NCBI RefSeq assembly: GCF_958295425.1
Contig: NC_081153.1
Span: 8,402,635-8,466,634, forward strand
DNA from: Solea solea
Taxonomy: Eukaryota > Chordata > Actinopteri > Pleuronectiformes > Soleidae
Length of the DNA: 64,000 bases
Direction of reading: 5' to 3'
In this document: in pieces, positions 1 through 12,905 of the stretch
Layout of the letters: every line of letters begins with the position of its first letter
Numbering within the stretch: the stretch's first letter is position 1
Notes under the pieces: model-generated
The model's input: only the letters and a program-made list of their open reading frames with translations
What the model was told of the DNA's origin: nothing
The model's database searches: none
Program-made: the position numbers and the translations under genes

Positions 1-85
1 TCTTTAATTAACTTGAATGTAGGATTGAAATATGAATATTTGCCACTGGGTGCAACGAAAGATGTATTACTGTGTTATGGCAGCA

Positions 86-1246
86 TTAATCAGCGTCCAG
101 CAAAGTAACTGTCTTGTGAACAGGTCTCTCTAGGTCGACTGGTTTGGTGAGTCTCTTGCCTTGGTCATCCAGTGCTGAATCGCTCATCAGCAACTGAAGC
201 TTTCTCACACATCCTTCTCCAAACTTCAGTGACCTTGGCCAGTTTCCATGTGCTTGTTGATGATAGTGCTTTATCATTAACTCTGATATATGGCTGGTAT
301 TTGGCAAGATCGCTGGATGCTTGATGTGTGGGTGTAAAGCAGCATGCTCTAGCTGACCTCCCACCCTGAGGCCCCTTGCTTGTCCAAGAAAGGATTCAAT
401 GTGTGCAGCCTGTTGGCCTTATCTTTGGTTGTTATGTCCTTCTTGCATTGCAGACTTTGGATTTCCTCAGAGAAAGTTGCTCTTTGTACAATGCGTATGA
501 TGGCAAGTTCTGCATCAACTTCTAGATTGGCCGAAATGAACTCTCTCGTATATGTTACTGGGAGGGAGATTTTCTTCGACAAGTAAAAACCGCTGAACTG
601 CAGCCCAGTTAACTTCTGACTTGAAATGACCATACCTTTGGATGACAACATGGAAAGCTTTAATTGCACAGTCTCCTTCTGTGTGTCCAGAGTTTCTACC
701 TTTTCATGCAAGATAAACATCACTTTGGTTATCCAGAAGTGCATAAACAAATTGACTCGTTCTTTTGTTGTCGTGCCAATAAACTTTCTACATGTGTAAA
801 TGCTATGATTTGGCTTCTCACAACAACATTTTTCTTCAGAGCTGCTTGCTAACACATTCACACCAACACTACGAGTCTTATGTGTCTTCATTTTTTCAGA
901 GTCACTAGAGTCACAACTGTGTCTAAACGCTCAATTTCCTGCGCTTTTCTTCCAATGCATGTTTTTTAGCTGACTTTCAAGCTCTTGTTGTTCACGATCC
1001 ATCCAAGACCCTTAAAGTAGCTTGGGCTGCGGCTTCTTGTTTCTTTACAGAGGACTGGCTTGAATGTCTTGAAGTTATGCTTGAGTGGTTTGTAAACCTT
1101 GAACTTTTTTTACTCAATGAAAAAAAAAAATTTACATGAAAGCCTGATGAACTGTATGGCTGACTATGATGGCAGCTACAAGTAAATATATATATATTTA
1201 TATTCCCCTCTGTGTCTTGTCTCGCTGCCAGTTCGTTGGTGTTCAC
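86..1246 (-). mobile_element. BEL/Pao LTR-retrotransposon remnant, internally deleted
   Basis: Minus-strand reading frames at 86-364, 349-891 and 992-1246 carry scattered parts of a BEL/Pao polyprotein. The 992-1246 frame ends in a basic, Ala/Glu-rich stretch like the gag of this family. The 349-891 frame (180 codons, open throughout) has a Cys/His cluster near residues 22-34 like the zinc knuckle, then a protease-like segment to about residue 122. It then passes directly into sequence like the start of the integrase region (LNPFLDKQG near residues 165-173). Integrase-like sequence continues after a frame break in 86-364 (HPHIKHPAILP, then SHISELMIKHYH). Reverse transcriptase and RNase H are missing. 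No LTRs were identified. It is a dead relic. The family call rests on remembered motif similarity. Confidence 0.6.
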
Positions 1247-1959
1247 AGCTCACGTTCCAGCATTCTTTTCCACAGCCACAGCCATAGTCATAGTCTTTAC
1301 GTGTATTGAAACTTGCCTGCCTTTTTTGACCATGCCTTTTTGCCTCACGTATTTGTACCTCTGCTGGATCTGATTGTCCTCCTGTGTACCGAACCTCTGC
1401 CTGGTAATAAACTCTGTTTACCGACTGAATCGTGTCCAGAATCCTGCCTTTGAGTCCTTTGTTCTGCCTGTCCTTGACAATGTGATTGCAACAGATTTTT
1501 TTCATGTAAATTTTATAGGACACAGACGGCAACAACAATAACAGTCTCTACCTTATTGTTAGCCTGTGGTTGTTTCGGTAGCAGGCTAACAGCTTCTCCC
1601 TTGTTGTCTGGTCTAGTCTGGTCAGGAAGTATAAAAAAGTCAAACTTTGGTGGGAAAAGTCCTCTGTTTAGTAGAGGTGGGTGATATGATCTTGAAATGA
1701 TGTCACGATATTCCATCATGATGTATCGCAATACTGGTATTTGATACAGTATTTCACAGAATTTCAAAATAAAAGTCTTCATTTTGAAAAATGAAATACA
1801 GAAATACTTCATTATAACTTATATTAAGTGGTGGTCCACATTACATTGATTTGTTTGAGACATTTGCCCCATATGTGACCATAAATGCTTTGTCGTTTAA
1901 TACAGTAATACTATTCATTATTGCATAACACAATCTGTCATGTTGTCAACCTGTTGTCC
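1247..1959. other. Intergenic, repeat-like, no gene seen
   Basis: No convincing exon. A stretch near 1677-1770 with repeated GATAT/ATATTCC-like words on a 'gtgatatgat' theme resembles a common teleost interspersed repeat. A minus-strand frame at 1176-1538 has no recognisable domain and may belong to the adjacent retroelement relic. Confidence 0.4.
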
Positions 1960-2060
1960 AGGGCGCGCGCACCGTCTCGTGCTCCCAACGAGTGACGTCA
2001 CCATTACGTGGAGCGGGCACTCGGACAGGCAGATACCAACAGAGGAAGTCGAAGATGCGG
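1960..2060 (+). promoter_or_regulatory. Candidate LIPE promoter and first exon, with a CRE
   Basis: A short GC-rich island in AT-rich surroundings holds a perfect palindromic cAMP response element, TGACGTCA, at 1993-2000, followed by a second ACGT-containing motif (ATTACGTGG). A strong donor (GCGG|GTGAGT) follows at 2060/2061, so 1960-2060 likely contains a transcription start and the end of a first exon. That exon ends in ATGCGG. Assignment to LIPE is inferred from position and from frame compatibility with downstream exons. No TATA box was seen. Confidence 0.5.
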
Positions 2061-3383
2061 GTGAGTTCGTTTTGAAAATCCTGATTAAAACACCGTTTAC
2101 ATGAACATATGGACGTAGACATGTAGCGGCTGTCTGGTTTGCGGTTTTAACGCGGCGCACACGGTTTAGTGGCGAACATGAAACCGTTGTGACGGATGTT
2201 TAAAAACAGGAAGCAACAGGGCGTTTGTCGGTAAAGTCTTCAAACTTGTGTCACCGGTGAAGTTTGACACCGTGGCCGCTCGCGGTTAGCCACCGCTTAG
2301 CATGTTGATAAGGATTTAATGGGGACATGCTAGTAACGAGCTAACGCCGCGCTAACGTCGGAAACTGACACTGATGTGCTGTAAAGTGATAGTGACTGTG
2401 TGACAGTGACAGGTTGACGTTACCTGTTTGCGTTCCATCACTTTAATCTTTTAGATACAGACATTTTTTTGTTAAATTGAGCGAGGCACAATAATAAATC
2501 CTACGGGAGCGAGACAAAGAAATACAAAAATGAATGTAAAATAATGGAAACCGCAATGTTTTGATGGGAGGACGAAGAAGCTAAGGGGAGAATGTAGTGA
2601 CACAAAATGACTGATGCCAACGGTCTGAAAATTAATTAACACTAAAAATTAATAAATAATCATGACCTCGAAAAGATGGGAAGAAGTAAAGGATAACTGA
2701 ATCCAGAAGAATGCATAAATGCAATGTCATGGATGCCAACGGCTGCTCAATCACACTACAATCGATGTATCTATCATGGTTCTTAAACTGTGGGATGTGT
2801 AGCACCAGTGGTACATGAGCTTCCTCTGTTGGTACTCTGAGGAAAATAAATACTGTTCTACTGTATATACCATAAATTAAAGTGTCACCTTATCTCTCGC
2901 TCCATCTTTATCTGATTCTACTATACCAGTGTGTGAAGTATATGTGAGGAAGAGGAGAAAGAAAGAATATTTATATTGAAGAAGTGCTATTAACGGTAAA
3001 AGAAGTCGTATTAACGGTTAACACACCATAACCATTAGTTAACAGAGAACAAGATGGAAAAGAGTGTTAATGCAACATTATTGATGTAAACTGCCGTCAA
3101 CCACCACTTCGAACTTATCAATGAAATGGAGAAGAAGAAATAAAGAAGAAAAACATTGGAAAACCGATAATCTAAAATATTTCATGCTCTTACAGTACAT
3201 GTTACAGACTGTGGTCCTGTTATGACTCCTCTTAAAATTTCTGTTGTTCTTGATTTTCAGTTTTCGTGTGGATAATTCTGTCTGGAGTTTATGACGAAAC
3301 TGTAAAATTAAGAAATATTCTGCTTGTTATTTTGTCATATGTTGCAGTTTAACATCTAATCTGGACTCCTGCCGTGTCTGCAG

Positions 3384-3414
3384 AGACATACACACCATTC
3401 TGAGGCCTCGATGG
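3384..3414 (+). other. Candidate LIPE 5' exon 2 (31 nt)
   Basis: A pyrimidine-rich acceptor (tgtctgcag) precedes 31 bases that end in CCTCGATGG before a strong donor, GTGAGT. Joined to the end of exon 1 (ATGCGG) and directly to the exon at 5163, the reading frame runs unbroken into the lipase as an N-terminal extension of about 15 residues (MRRHTHHSEASMASD before the usual MDYK start). If the 5049-5091 exon is included instead, this frame is lost. This is inferred from splice signals only. Confidence 0.4.
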
Positions 3415-3447
3415 GTGAGTCGCGTCTCTTCATGTCTAATGCTGACT

Positions 3448-4258
3448 AGGGCTACAATGATTAATCAATTATTAATAGACGATTAACTTAAGTGCCATCT
3501 ATTTTGATTAGTGATTCACTGGTTTGATTGTTTTTTTTAATAATTAAAACTTTTAGATTTTTAAATGTGTAAATGTTCTTCTTACTTTGCTCCATTTAAC
3601 AAAGAAATCATTGAAACAAAAATAATTCTGACATCATTATAATTTCAAGGTTTGGGGAAACACTTTTTTTCTAAACAAATAATTGATTAAACGATAAAAG
3701 AAGATTATGAACATTATCACTTGTTGAAGCCTATAAAACACATGAAGTCACTGGGCTGGTTGACTGCTCTGTCAGAAACCAAATGTCGGCCTGTTGAGAT
3801 ACTGCTAATAGAAACAAAAACTAAAAAGTACGTGTCTTGACTGTGATAAAGCCTCCAGTGTCAGAGTTTCACTTTCAGCTGCTGTCGAGTCGACATACTA
3901 TTTAAGATTTTCTATGTTTAATACCAGTTAAGCCAAACTGCACAACAGTTGAAGATAAATGTGATAGGATAATTCATGTAAAATAGTATGACTGATGTAG
4001 GACAGTTACCTGATTAATCGATTCCTATTGTCAACTATTTTGATAATCGATTATGTGGATTGTGTGTGGAATTAAAACAATGTTTTCAGATTTCTTAAAT
4101 GTGAATATTTGAACAAAACAAGACGTACAGTATGAGAACTTCTTTCTTGGTTTGAACAACAATGATCAACATTTACTGACATTTTATGGACCAAACAATT
4201 ACTTGATTACTAGAGAAAATAATCAACGGATGAAAATGATAATTAGTTACAGCCCTAG
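3448..4258. mobile_element. hAT-type MITE sequences (two or nested copies)
   Basis: The block opens with TAGGGCTAC-like sequence and closes with GTTACAGCCCTA, the terminal inverted repeat of the MITE family that is complete at 28065-28342. Internal words such as repeated ATTAATCGATT and TTTGATAATCGATTA match that family. The 811 bp span is about three times one element, so two copies or an insertion within one are likely. No clear 8 bp duplication was found at the outer ends. Confidence 0.6.
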
Positions 4259-4385
4259 ACTGATGTCAGAGAGGTACACACTGCATCCTTGATATGTTTC
4301 CTGTATCTTCACAAAATGTCCATAGAAGAACTGCAGTGGTTGGAGTGTCTTCTATAAAAGGTTTTGCTTTTTATACTGCAGGTTG

Positions 4386-4615
4386 TTTTTTTTCTTCATT
4401 ATTAAAACAAGCTTTCTGATTTTACAGCATCTTAAATGTGAATATTCCTTGCTCCATATAACAATTAAATAATTGAAACTGAATAATTTTGCTTCATGGA
4501 AAAAAATTAACATTTGAGAACATCATCATTTCAAGGTTCAGAAAACACTGATCAACATTTTCCAACGCTTTCTGACATTTAATGGACCAAACAAATAATC
4601 GGACAGAAATGAAAA
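4386..4615. mobile_element. Partial hAT-type MITE
   Basis: The core words of the same MITE family are present (ATTAAAACAAGCTTTCTGATTT, CTTAAATGTGAATATTC, GCTCCATATAAC, TGATCAACATTTT, GGACCAAACAAATAATC). Both terminal repeats are missing. Confidence 0.55.
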
Positions 4616-5048
4616 GAACACAACATTTAAACGCTTTCTTTTTTATATATATATATTTAATTAACTTTCTCGGTCCAGTATTGGGCTGCGACCCTTGGAC
4701 AGAAAAACAAGTATTCAATATTTTCAATCAATGTAACAATTTATTTGCTGCTTGTTGTGTTTTGAGCAAAGCAACAAATCACGCCATGTTTGTGTTCAGA
4801 GTTTATGCCACATCTGAATTATTGTTATTTGTTGCAATTACTTCATTTGCACAGTTTGATGACATCATGTGAATTTAGTTGTCATGAGTAAAAGGCACAC
4901 ACCAGAAACAGAGCTTCAAAGTTTCTGTCCTGAGGCTGTTCTGGAATTTTCACCCTTGACCAAACAGATAAGAGTAATCGCACAACACAATGAGCTGTGT
5001 CGCAGTCTGCTGTGTGTTTACTTAGGGTGATGGTATGTTTTTTTTCAG

Positions 5049-5091
5049 GAAATGCATCACATGCCTGCTGTGTCAGGAACTACAGAGGCAG
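5049..5091 (+). other. Candidate alternative LIPE 5' exon (43 nt)
   Basis: A T-rich acceptor (ttttttttcag) precedes 43 bases with an ATG at 5052, and a donor GTATAA follows. Spliced to 5163, this ATG is in frame with the lipase and gives an N-terminal extension beginning MHHMPAVSGTTEAASD before MDYK. Inserted between the 3384-3414 exon and 5163 it shifts the frame opened by exon 1. It could thus act as an alternative first coding exon or a frame switch. Splice use is unproven. Confidence 0.4.
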
Positions 5092-5170
5092 GTATAAAAC
5101 AGCCTGAAAGAAAACACACACGCTTTTTACATGTTTTCTCTTGTTTTTTTTTTACCCTGCAGCCTCAGAT

Positions 5171-8100
5171 ATGGATTACAAGGTTGTGTTCGCAGCCTTG
5201 GAGTGCGTGTGCGAAGACAACATTTCCGCTCTGTGCAGGGACTCGTACAGCACTGTTGCTGAGCGCCTGGTCACATGTCTGAGACAGATTCAGGGACACG
5301 GGCGGGCTCTAGAGCCTGTGGTCGCCATGCTGACCACCATTTACCACCACTATGACTTTGATGCACAAACGCCGGGGAATGGGTACCGCACCCTGGTCAA
5401 GGTATGACGACTTATGTCTTTTTCTCAATCAACTGATAGCTGGACTGGATTGTATTATATCGCCCTAAATAGACGTGGCCTATGCAGAACAAACATGGAG
5501 TCATAATTACTAGCAGTGTACTAGCAGTCGAGCCGCTGATGTGCGATTCCATGCAGAACAATGAGCGAGTAACGTTTAGCAAGAGCAAATGACGTGATGT
5601 CTGGGAAATGAAAATTCCAAGATCTCTGTCTCACCAAATAAAATGACAAAGACTGAATTTGACCAAGATCACAAGGACAATCACTTGTCCAAGATGCAGA
5701 GTGTGCTGCAAATCAGTAAAAGTGGACGCCATGGACGAAGCATCACTTATGATTTGCTGTGAAAGCTGTGTTAGCACATTCAGTCCTTGAATTTGAGGAA
5801 CTGGTCCTGGAAAGTCCTCAAAAAGTCCTTGAATTTATTGTCAACCAAGGTGCGGGAACCCTGTTTTAATGGTCAGAAATGACCAGTGGTTCTGTAGCCT
5901 GGCTAATACCAGACCACATTTCAATCTCACTGAGATAAGGTCCTATCTACATGGAGAAGGAACAAAACATAAACAATTTTTTCCTTTGTTGTATTGGAAA
6001 ATGTTTTTCGTAAACACGTCATTGTTTCAGAAAATGTCTTCATTAACAACTTGTAATATTATACTTATGCAAATAAAGCTTTATTAAAAAAAAAAAAAAA
6101 AAAAAAAAACTAAAACATAGAGCATATGCCTTATGTGCATGCTCAGTATCTTCTTCTCCGGTTTTGGTGTATTTCTGTAGCAGTAGCACGTACAGATTTG
6201 GCAAATGTATGACAGCGTTAAAAGGTAATTTTGGAGGGTAATGTGTGATTGAACACTTTGTTACATTTTGAGGACAAAACAGAAAAATAAGGTACAGGTT
6301 CAGTGTTCTTTGTCTGTGTGACTAAGACCTTAAGGACTCTTCTTATTTATTTACATTATTAATATTTAGCCGTGTTTCAACTGAGTGGAACAGTGCATAC
6401 CCTTACCCTGCGTTTCTAGTAATAGTACCAAAATAACCAGCTCAACCTTTCCATTTAAGGTACCAGAGTAAAATGGTACGTTATGGTCAGAGTGGAGCTA
6501 GACCAGCTTCACCCACGACAGTCAGCCGATTGGGCAACAGAAAAAACGTCACTTCCTTGGGATCAGTGTCTCTTCAGTGCCCAGTCTATTCTCATACACC
6601 ACCCAGTATGACATCATGCTACATATCTCGCTGACAAGGCTAACGGGCACAGCCCACACCTAAGCCTGGGCTTTACCATTCCAAAACTGTGCTATACCAT
6701 GATGAAAGTGCAGCATTTGTTTCCTTACAAAGACTGAATGTCACTTGAGAAGTCATGTCCTTTCTTTTCTTCTCACTTTTTCAGGTTCTGCAAGCTTGTA
6801 TTGTGCACATCATTCACAAGGGCCGTTACATTGCTGCTAACTACAACAGTGCCTTCTTCAGGGCCGAACACAACGTGTCTGAGATGGAGGCATATGCTAG
6901 CGCCCTCTGCCAGCTGCGTGCCTTGCTTCACCTCGCCAAGCAGCTGATCAACGACAACCATCACGGTCAGTTGTTGTCCCCAAACAACGGAGACCTGAGC
7001 CACAGGTTTGTGCAGGAGTACAGCTCCATGCACAAAGCCTGTTTCTATGGACGCTGCCTGGGTTTTCAGGTGAGACAGTGACACTAAATAATAAATGCTT
7101 GTTAGATATAGAGGAGAGAGGAACGTTTGTCTGTCTCATCAATGTCCAGCAGTTTTGTTTGACAGGCTTCAAACTTGGGGGATGACTTACTAAGGGTGCC
7201 TTAAGACAGACTTAATACTTGGTATATTCATTTATTTATGGTTTATTTTATGGTTTATGGTATAGGCAGATACAATAACGTAGACAGCACTGCTATCAGT
7301 TGTCCAATGCCTGCACCATAGTGTTTCTAGATGCGAAACACTTAGTAGTGTCATAAAAGGAGGTCCGTAGTGGTACCTTTTATGAGAAGAATTGACAGAG
7401 ATAGATGGTCGTCATATGCAAGTAATCTGCCTCAACCTCACCCAACATGTCAATGTCTCCACCCACAATAAAGGCCATACCCTGGACCTAGTTATCACCA
7501 GCTCCCTCACAGTCACTGAGCTCCATGTATATGACACTGGTGTGTCTGACCATCAGGCAGTCAACACGAAACTCCCCCTACCATCTCCCTACACAAACCC
7601 AAACTGTACAATAACTTTCAGGAACCTAAATAACATCGGGTAACATTCCCCCTCTTTCAGTCATCATCTCCAGCTTCTTCTCCCACATACATCCTCCTCA
7701 GTCTCCAACCTTGTGGATTTTTACAATAACACTCCATCCTGGACTCTCATGCACCTTTGAAAAAACAGACTGCCCCATGGTACACAAAGGAGCTGAGGCA
7801 AATGAAATGGTCAGGCCACGTCCTGAAGCGAGCCAGCAAAACATCCGGCCTGACGGTGCATAAGTTGGCCTACCGGGAACATCAAAGATCTTACGCTTAA
7901 GCCCTTTCCGTGTCCAGGTCAGAACACTATTCCACAATCATCAACAATAACCCAGGTAACTCCAAGCAGCTCTTCTCTACAGTAAATCACATTCTCAAAC
8001 CTCAGATCACTCCATACTACACTCATACAGACAGTAACTGCAACAAGTTCCTTAAATTTTTCACCTCCAAAATTGACAATATCCGCTCATCTATCTTACA

Positions 8101-11100
8101 AACACATAGTCCCATTCAAGACATCCCAGCAATTTTCAGCACACATTTCTCACATTTCATCCCCACAACACAGCAGGAGGTCGAAAAGATCATCCGCAGA
8201 TCCAAACCATCCACCTGCTCCCTTGATCCCCTCCCTTCTCCTCAAAACACACAACCATTCCATTACCCATCTCATAACAAAAATCATTAATCTTTCTCTC
8301 CAAACAGCGTTCCTTCCTCCCTCAAAACAGCTTTGATAAGACCTCTACTCAAAAAACCAACCTTAGACCCAATCCCTCTGTCAAATTACAGATTTCAAAT
8401 CTCCCATTAATTTCCAAAATCCTAGAAAAAGTTGTTTCCATCCAGCTTCACAACCATCTCAAATCAAATTACCTCTATGAAAAATTCCAATCCGGTTTCC
8501 GCCCTTCCCACAGCACAGAAACAGCTCTCATCAGAGTCACCAGTGATCTGCTGATGTCCTCTGACTCCGGTTCCACATCCCTCCTCATTCTTCTCGACCT
8601 CTCTGCTGCGGTCGACACCATTGACCACAACATCCTCCTCCATCGTCTCCAGCACTTCATCAGCCTCTCTGACACTGCCCTTCACTGGTTCCGCTCCTAT
8701 CTCACTGACAGTGCAGAGCACGTGGTCCTGGTGGATGCTAAATCTCGCCCCCACACTGTCACCTGTGGGGTCCCCCAGGGCTCTGTGCTCGGTCCAACCC
8801 TCTTCCCCATCTACATGCTTCCCCTCGGGTGTGTCTTCAGCAGGCATGGAATTCATTTCCACTGCTATGCTGACGACACACAACCCTCTGCCACTGTAGC
8901 AGAGTGTCAGCTCCTGCCTGGAGGAGATAAACGCATGGATGAGTCAAAACTTCCTGCAGCTGAATGGCTCAAAAATAGAAGCCATCCAAACCGGTACTCC
9001 TCAACAACGCCGGTCTTCCCCCATAACCTCAGTTTCACTTTTTGGCCACAACATTCCCCTCTCCCTCCGTTACCAACCTTGGGGTCAAGTTTGACCCCCA
9101 CCTCTCCTTCGACAATCATGTCACCCACATCTGCAAAACCTCCTTCTTTCACCTTTCACATCTCCAAACTCCACCTCTTCCTCTCCCTTCCAGCTGCAGA
9201 GAAGCTCGTCCATGCCTTTGTCTCCTCCAGGTTGGATTACTGTAACGCACTCCTCATCGGGATCCCTGGCAGGAGCCTCCAAAAGCTCCAGTATGTTCAG
9301 AACAGCACTGCCAGGGTCCTGATGAGGGTGCAGAAGTACAAGCACATCACCCCCATCCTCCACTCCCTTCACTGGCTCCCCATCTCCGCCCGCATTGAGT
9401 ACAAGGTCCTCCTGCACACCCACCACTGTCTGCATGGTGATGCCCCCACTTACCTCACTGACCTCCTCACACCACACACGTCAGCCAGGACTCGGTCAGG
9501 CCAACAGCACCGTCTGCTCGCACCCAGGACACGGCTCAAGACCATGGGGGACAGAGCTTAAGAAGCTGCCGCTCCCCGTCTGTGGAATGCCCTTCCTGAC
9601 CACCTCAGGGCTCCACAGACGGAGGATGCTTTTAAAAAAGAACTCAAAACCTACCTTTTTAGAAAAGCATACAGCTAAATTTTTTTATTTCTTTTATTAT
9701 CTTGTTTTTAGTCTATAGCACTTTGAGATTTGTTGTTCGAATGTGAAGTGCAATACAAATAAAATCTGTTATTATTGTTATTATTATCTAAGTATAAAAT
9801 GGCACAATAAACAACACATTGCTAGCAGGATTTCCTTCTGAAAATTGTGACGTTTGCAGCCGGTTTCAAATGATCAGGTAGCAAGTTTCAAGATTTTTTG
9901 GATTGTATATAACATACTTGCTATATTTGTCTTCCCGCAGTATTCTCCTTCTCTGCGTCCATTCCTACAGAGTGTTGTCATCAGCATGGTTTCCTATGGA
10001 GAGACATTTGGTAAACAGCAGTCCGGGTTTGGTGAGTCTCTGTCTCTCTTTCTGAGCTTTTGATGTCAACTGTTGTGTCTCAGTTTAAAGTCTGCAGCTT
10101 TTAAAAGTACAGAAGCTGTCAAAAAGTGTTGGGTGAGGGTTGAGAGAGTAGAGCAACTATCACTTTCAAATAAAAGTGACATTTGTGCAAAATGTTGTTT
10201 AAATTAATAATCAAACGATAACTGAACAACACACAACTGACATAATAAGACAAACAACACTAAGACAACATGTGAGGACATAAGACAGACTAAAGACATA
10301 AGGACAAACTACAGACCCAAGATAAAACGGTGACAGCATTTATATTTCTATCCGTCTTCTTCTCTACTCAAATGGAACGTGGTTAACTCAATGTTGATGT
10401 CACCCCAGTTCCCGAGTGGGTGTTGGGTTCTCAATACAATATACCCCAACACCCATTGCTCCTAATTCTCTTCCTAGAATTAGGAGCAATAGGTGGACTT
10501 TTCCTAATTCCAGGAAGGCTGCAAACTCTGAATTCAGACACACATATGGTTTCAACAGGAGCTTATACCTTAGATTTTCAGATATGATCCTCTTTAAAAT
10601 GGGTGTAGTGGTTAGCACTCTCGCCTTGCAGCGAGAAGACCCGGGTTCGAGCCCCGGTTGGAACAAGGGCCTTTCTGCATTGAGTTTGCATGTTCTCCCC
10701 GTGTGTGCGTGGGTTCTCTCCGGGTTCTCCGGCTTCCTCCCACAGTCCAAAAACATGCAGTGTGGGGATAGGTAAATTGGACACTCCAAATTGACCATAG
10801 GAGTGAGTGTGAGAGCGAATGGTTGTTTGTCTCTATCTGTGTGTGGCCCTGCGATGGACTGGCGAACTGTCCAGGGTGTACCCCGCCTATCGCCCGATGT
10901 AGCTGAGATTGGCACAGCACCCCCCGCGACCCTCTGGCAGAGGATAAAGCGGTAGATGATGACTGACTGACTGATCCTCTTTAAAATAATAATATAATAA
11001 TCTTCCTTCTCTCCAGGTGTGGCAGCACTTTCTCTCCTCACATCAGGGAAGTACGTCATTGATCCAGAGTTGCGAGGAATTGAGTTTGAACGCATTACCC

Positions 11101-12874
11101 AGAATCTGGATCTGCCGTTCTGGAAGTCCTTCTGGAACCTCACAGAGTCCGGCCTTATAACAGTAGGCACGGTCAAATACTCTGCCTCCCATGCCGTCAT
11201 TACACAAAGTGCCTCCTCACTGTTGTCACTTCTCATTCTCCTGTGTTTGTTTTTCTGTCCAGGGCTTCAGCAGAATAACTTCGAACCCAGTTCAGCTGAA
11301 CTTCACCATGACTGTACCTCCTGAGACTTTACACCTTCCTCTGGCCTCAGATCCAAGTCTGACAACCACTGTGTCCCCTCCTGTCGCTCTCTGGGGCCCT
11401 GGACCGGTGCACATGCGTCTGATCTCCTATGAGCTTCGAGAAGGACATGTAAGGAGCTACAGCTCTGAAAGAGGAGAGGGGGGAAACCAACAACCTCCTC
11501 CTTTAAAGTGCAAATAAATAAAAACATCAAAACAAGTTCTGTTATATATTATATATATATATATTCTGTTATATATGTGAACTTATATGTACACATATAT
11601 GTATATACATCTTTTAAAACCTGACACTGCAAAGGTTTATATAATTTAAGCAGTGATGAAAGATGAAAAGAAGAAGAAAAAGGGTGAAACAACCACAGAA
11701 TGTTTTTAAATATAAGAGAACTGAGGAAGCCACTGGTTGAATTTTTTAATTTGAATTATTATCTTTTGGTACTACTAGGAACCTTCCTAGAATTGGAAGC
11801 AGTGGGCAGATTATCTTCAGGAAAAATGATTTCTCTAAATTTTTAAGTGGCTTTGTTGTTGTTTATGTGTTGACTTGACAGGACAGTGAAGAGCTACTGG
11901 CCTTGTCCAGATCTGTCCCTCCTCCCCTCTCCGTCACTCATATGCCCTGGGTACAGAAGCAGCCCCGCTCTCCATGGCTGCTCATCCACTTCCACGGAGG
12001 AGGTTTTGTCGCTCAGACGTCCAAATCACATGAGGTACAGCACAGGAAGCGGCTTGAAGGAAGCGCTGCTATGGGAAGCTGCTGGTTTTCTCTTCATCAT
12101 ACAGCTTTTGTCGTCGTGTCTGTCTCTCTCTTAGAGTTATCTTCGTAACTGGTCCAAGGAGTTGAACGTCCCCGTCCTCTCCGTCGACTACTCTCTGTCG
12201 CCTGAGGCGCCTTTTCCCCGAGCACTGGAGGAGTGTTTCTACGCCTACTGTTGGGCCCTGAACAACTGCCACCTGCTGGGTAAGAGGAGCACTCACACTA
12301 CATCACATAGTAATAAACACAGCACACACAGGCCCAACATGTGTATTACACTGTTTAGAGTCATTTTGAGGGGTTTTGTGTGTTTGAACACATTTCATGT
12401 TACTTTTTAAAAAAGAAAAAGATTGTTTAGAAAAAGTCATGTTCTTGCTTTGTTTTCTCTGATTTCGGGTTTTTCACTTTTTCTTTTCCAGTTTTGGTGA
12501 ATTTCTGTAGCAGCATTACAGCATCACATATACTTTGTGCTTTTGTGTGTATGAAGACATTTCTCTGTGTTTTCGGAAAACTTTTTAAAGAAAAGATCGA
12601 ATCAGGACAGTTGCTATTTGTGTGGTCAGTAGCTTTACCTTGTCGTTAGACAGCATTTTCAATCTGAAAACGGAAATGTGTGTGGCTGCTTGCTTCCTGC
12701 ACTAAAGTCCAGTTGTTGCTTCCCTGATGCCAGCAACTGTGTGTGTCTTGGCTTTATTGTTTGAAATGGTTTGATTAGATTTATCGAAGTGACACAAACA
12801 GGGCAGCAGAATTAAAATGTCTGCCAAACAGCGTTTTAAACAGTCTTTGTTCTTCACTGTGTTTGACTTTGTCA

Positions 12875-12905
<31 letters not shown>

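Noticed and set aside
8554..9561. 335-codon frame considered as a host gene exon
   Set aside because: It contains [10 protein letters not shown] and YADD reverse-transcriptase motifs and lies within an L2-like LINE.
10601..10672. Possible functional tRNA gene
   Set aside because: A and B boxes are present, but the sequence continues into a SINE body and tail and is bracketed by a 15 bp target duplication.
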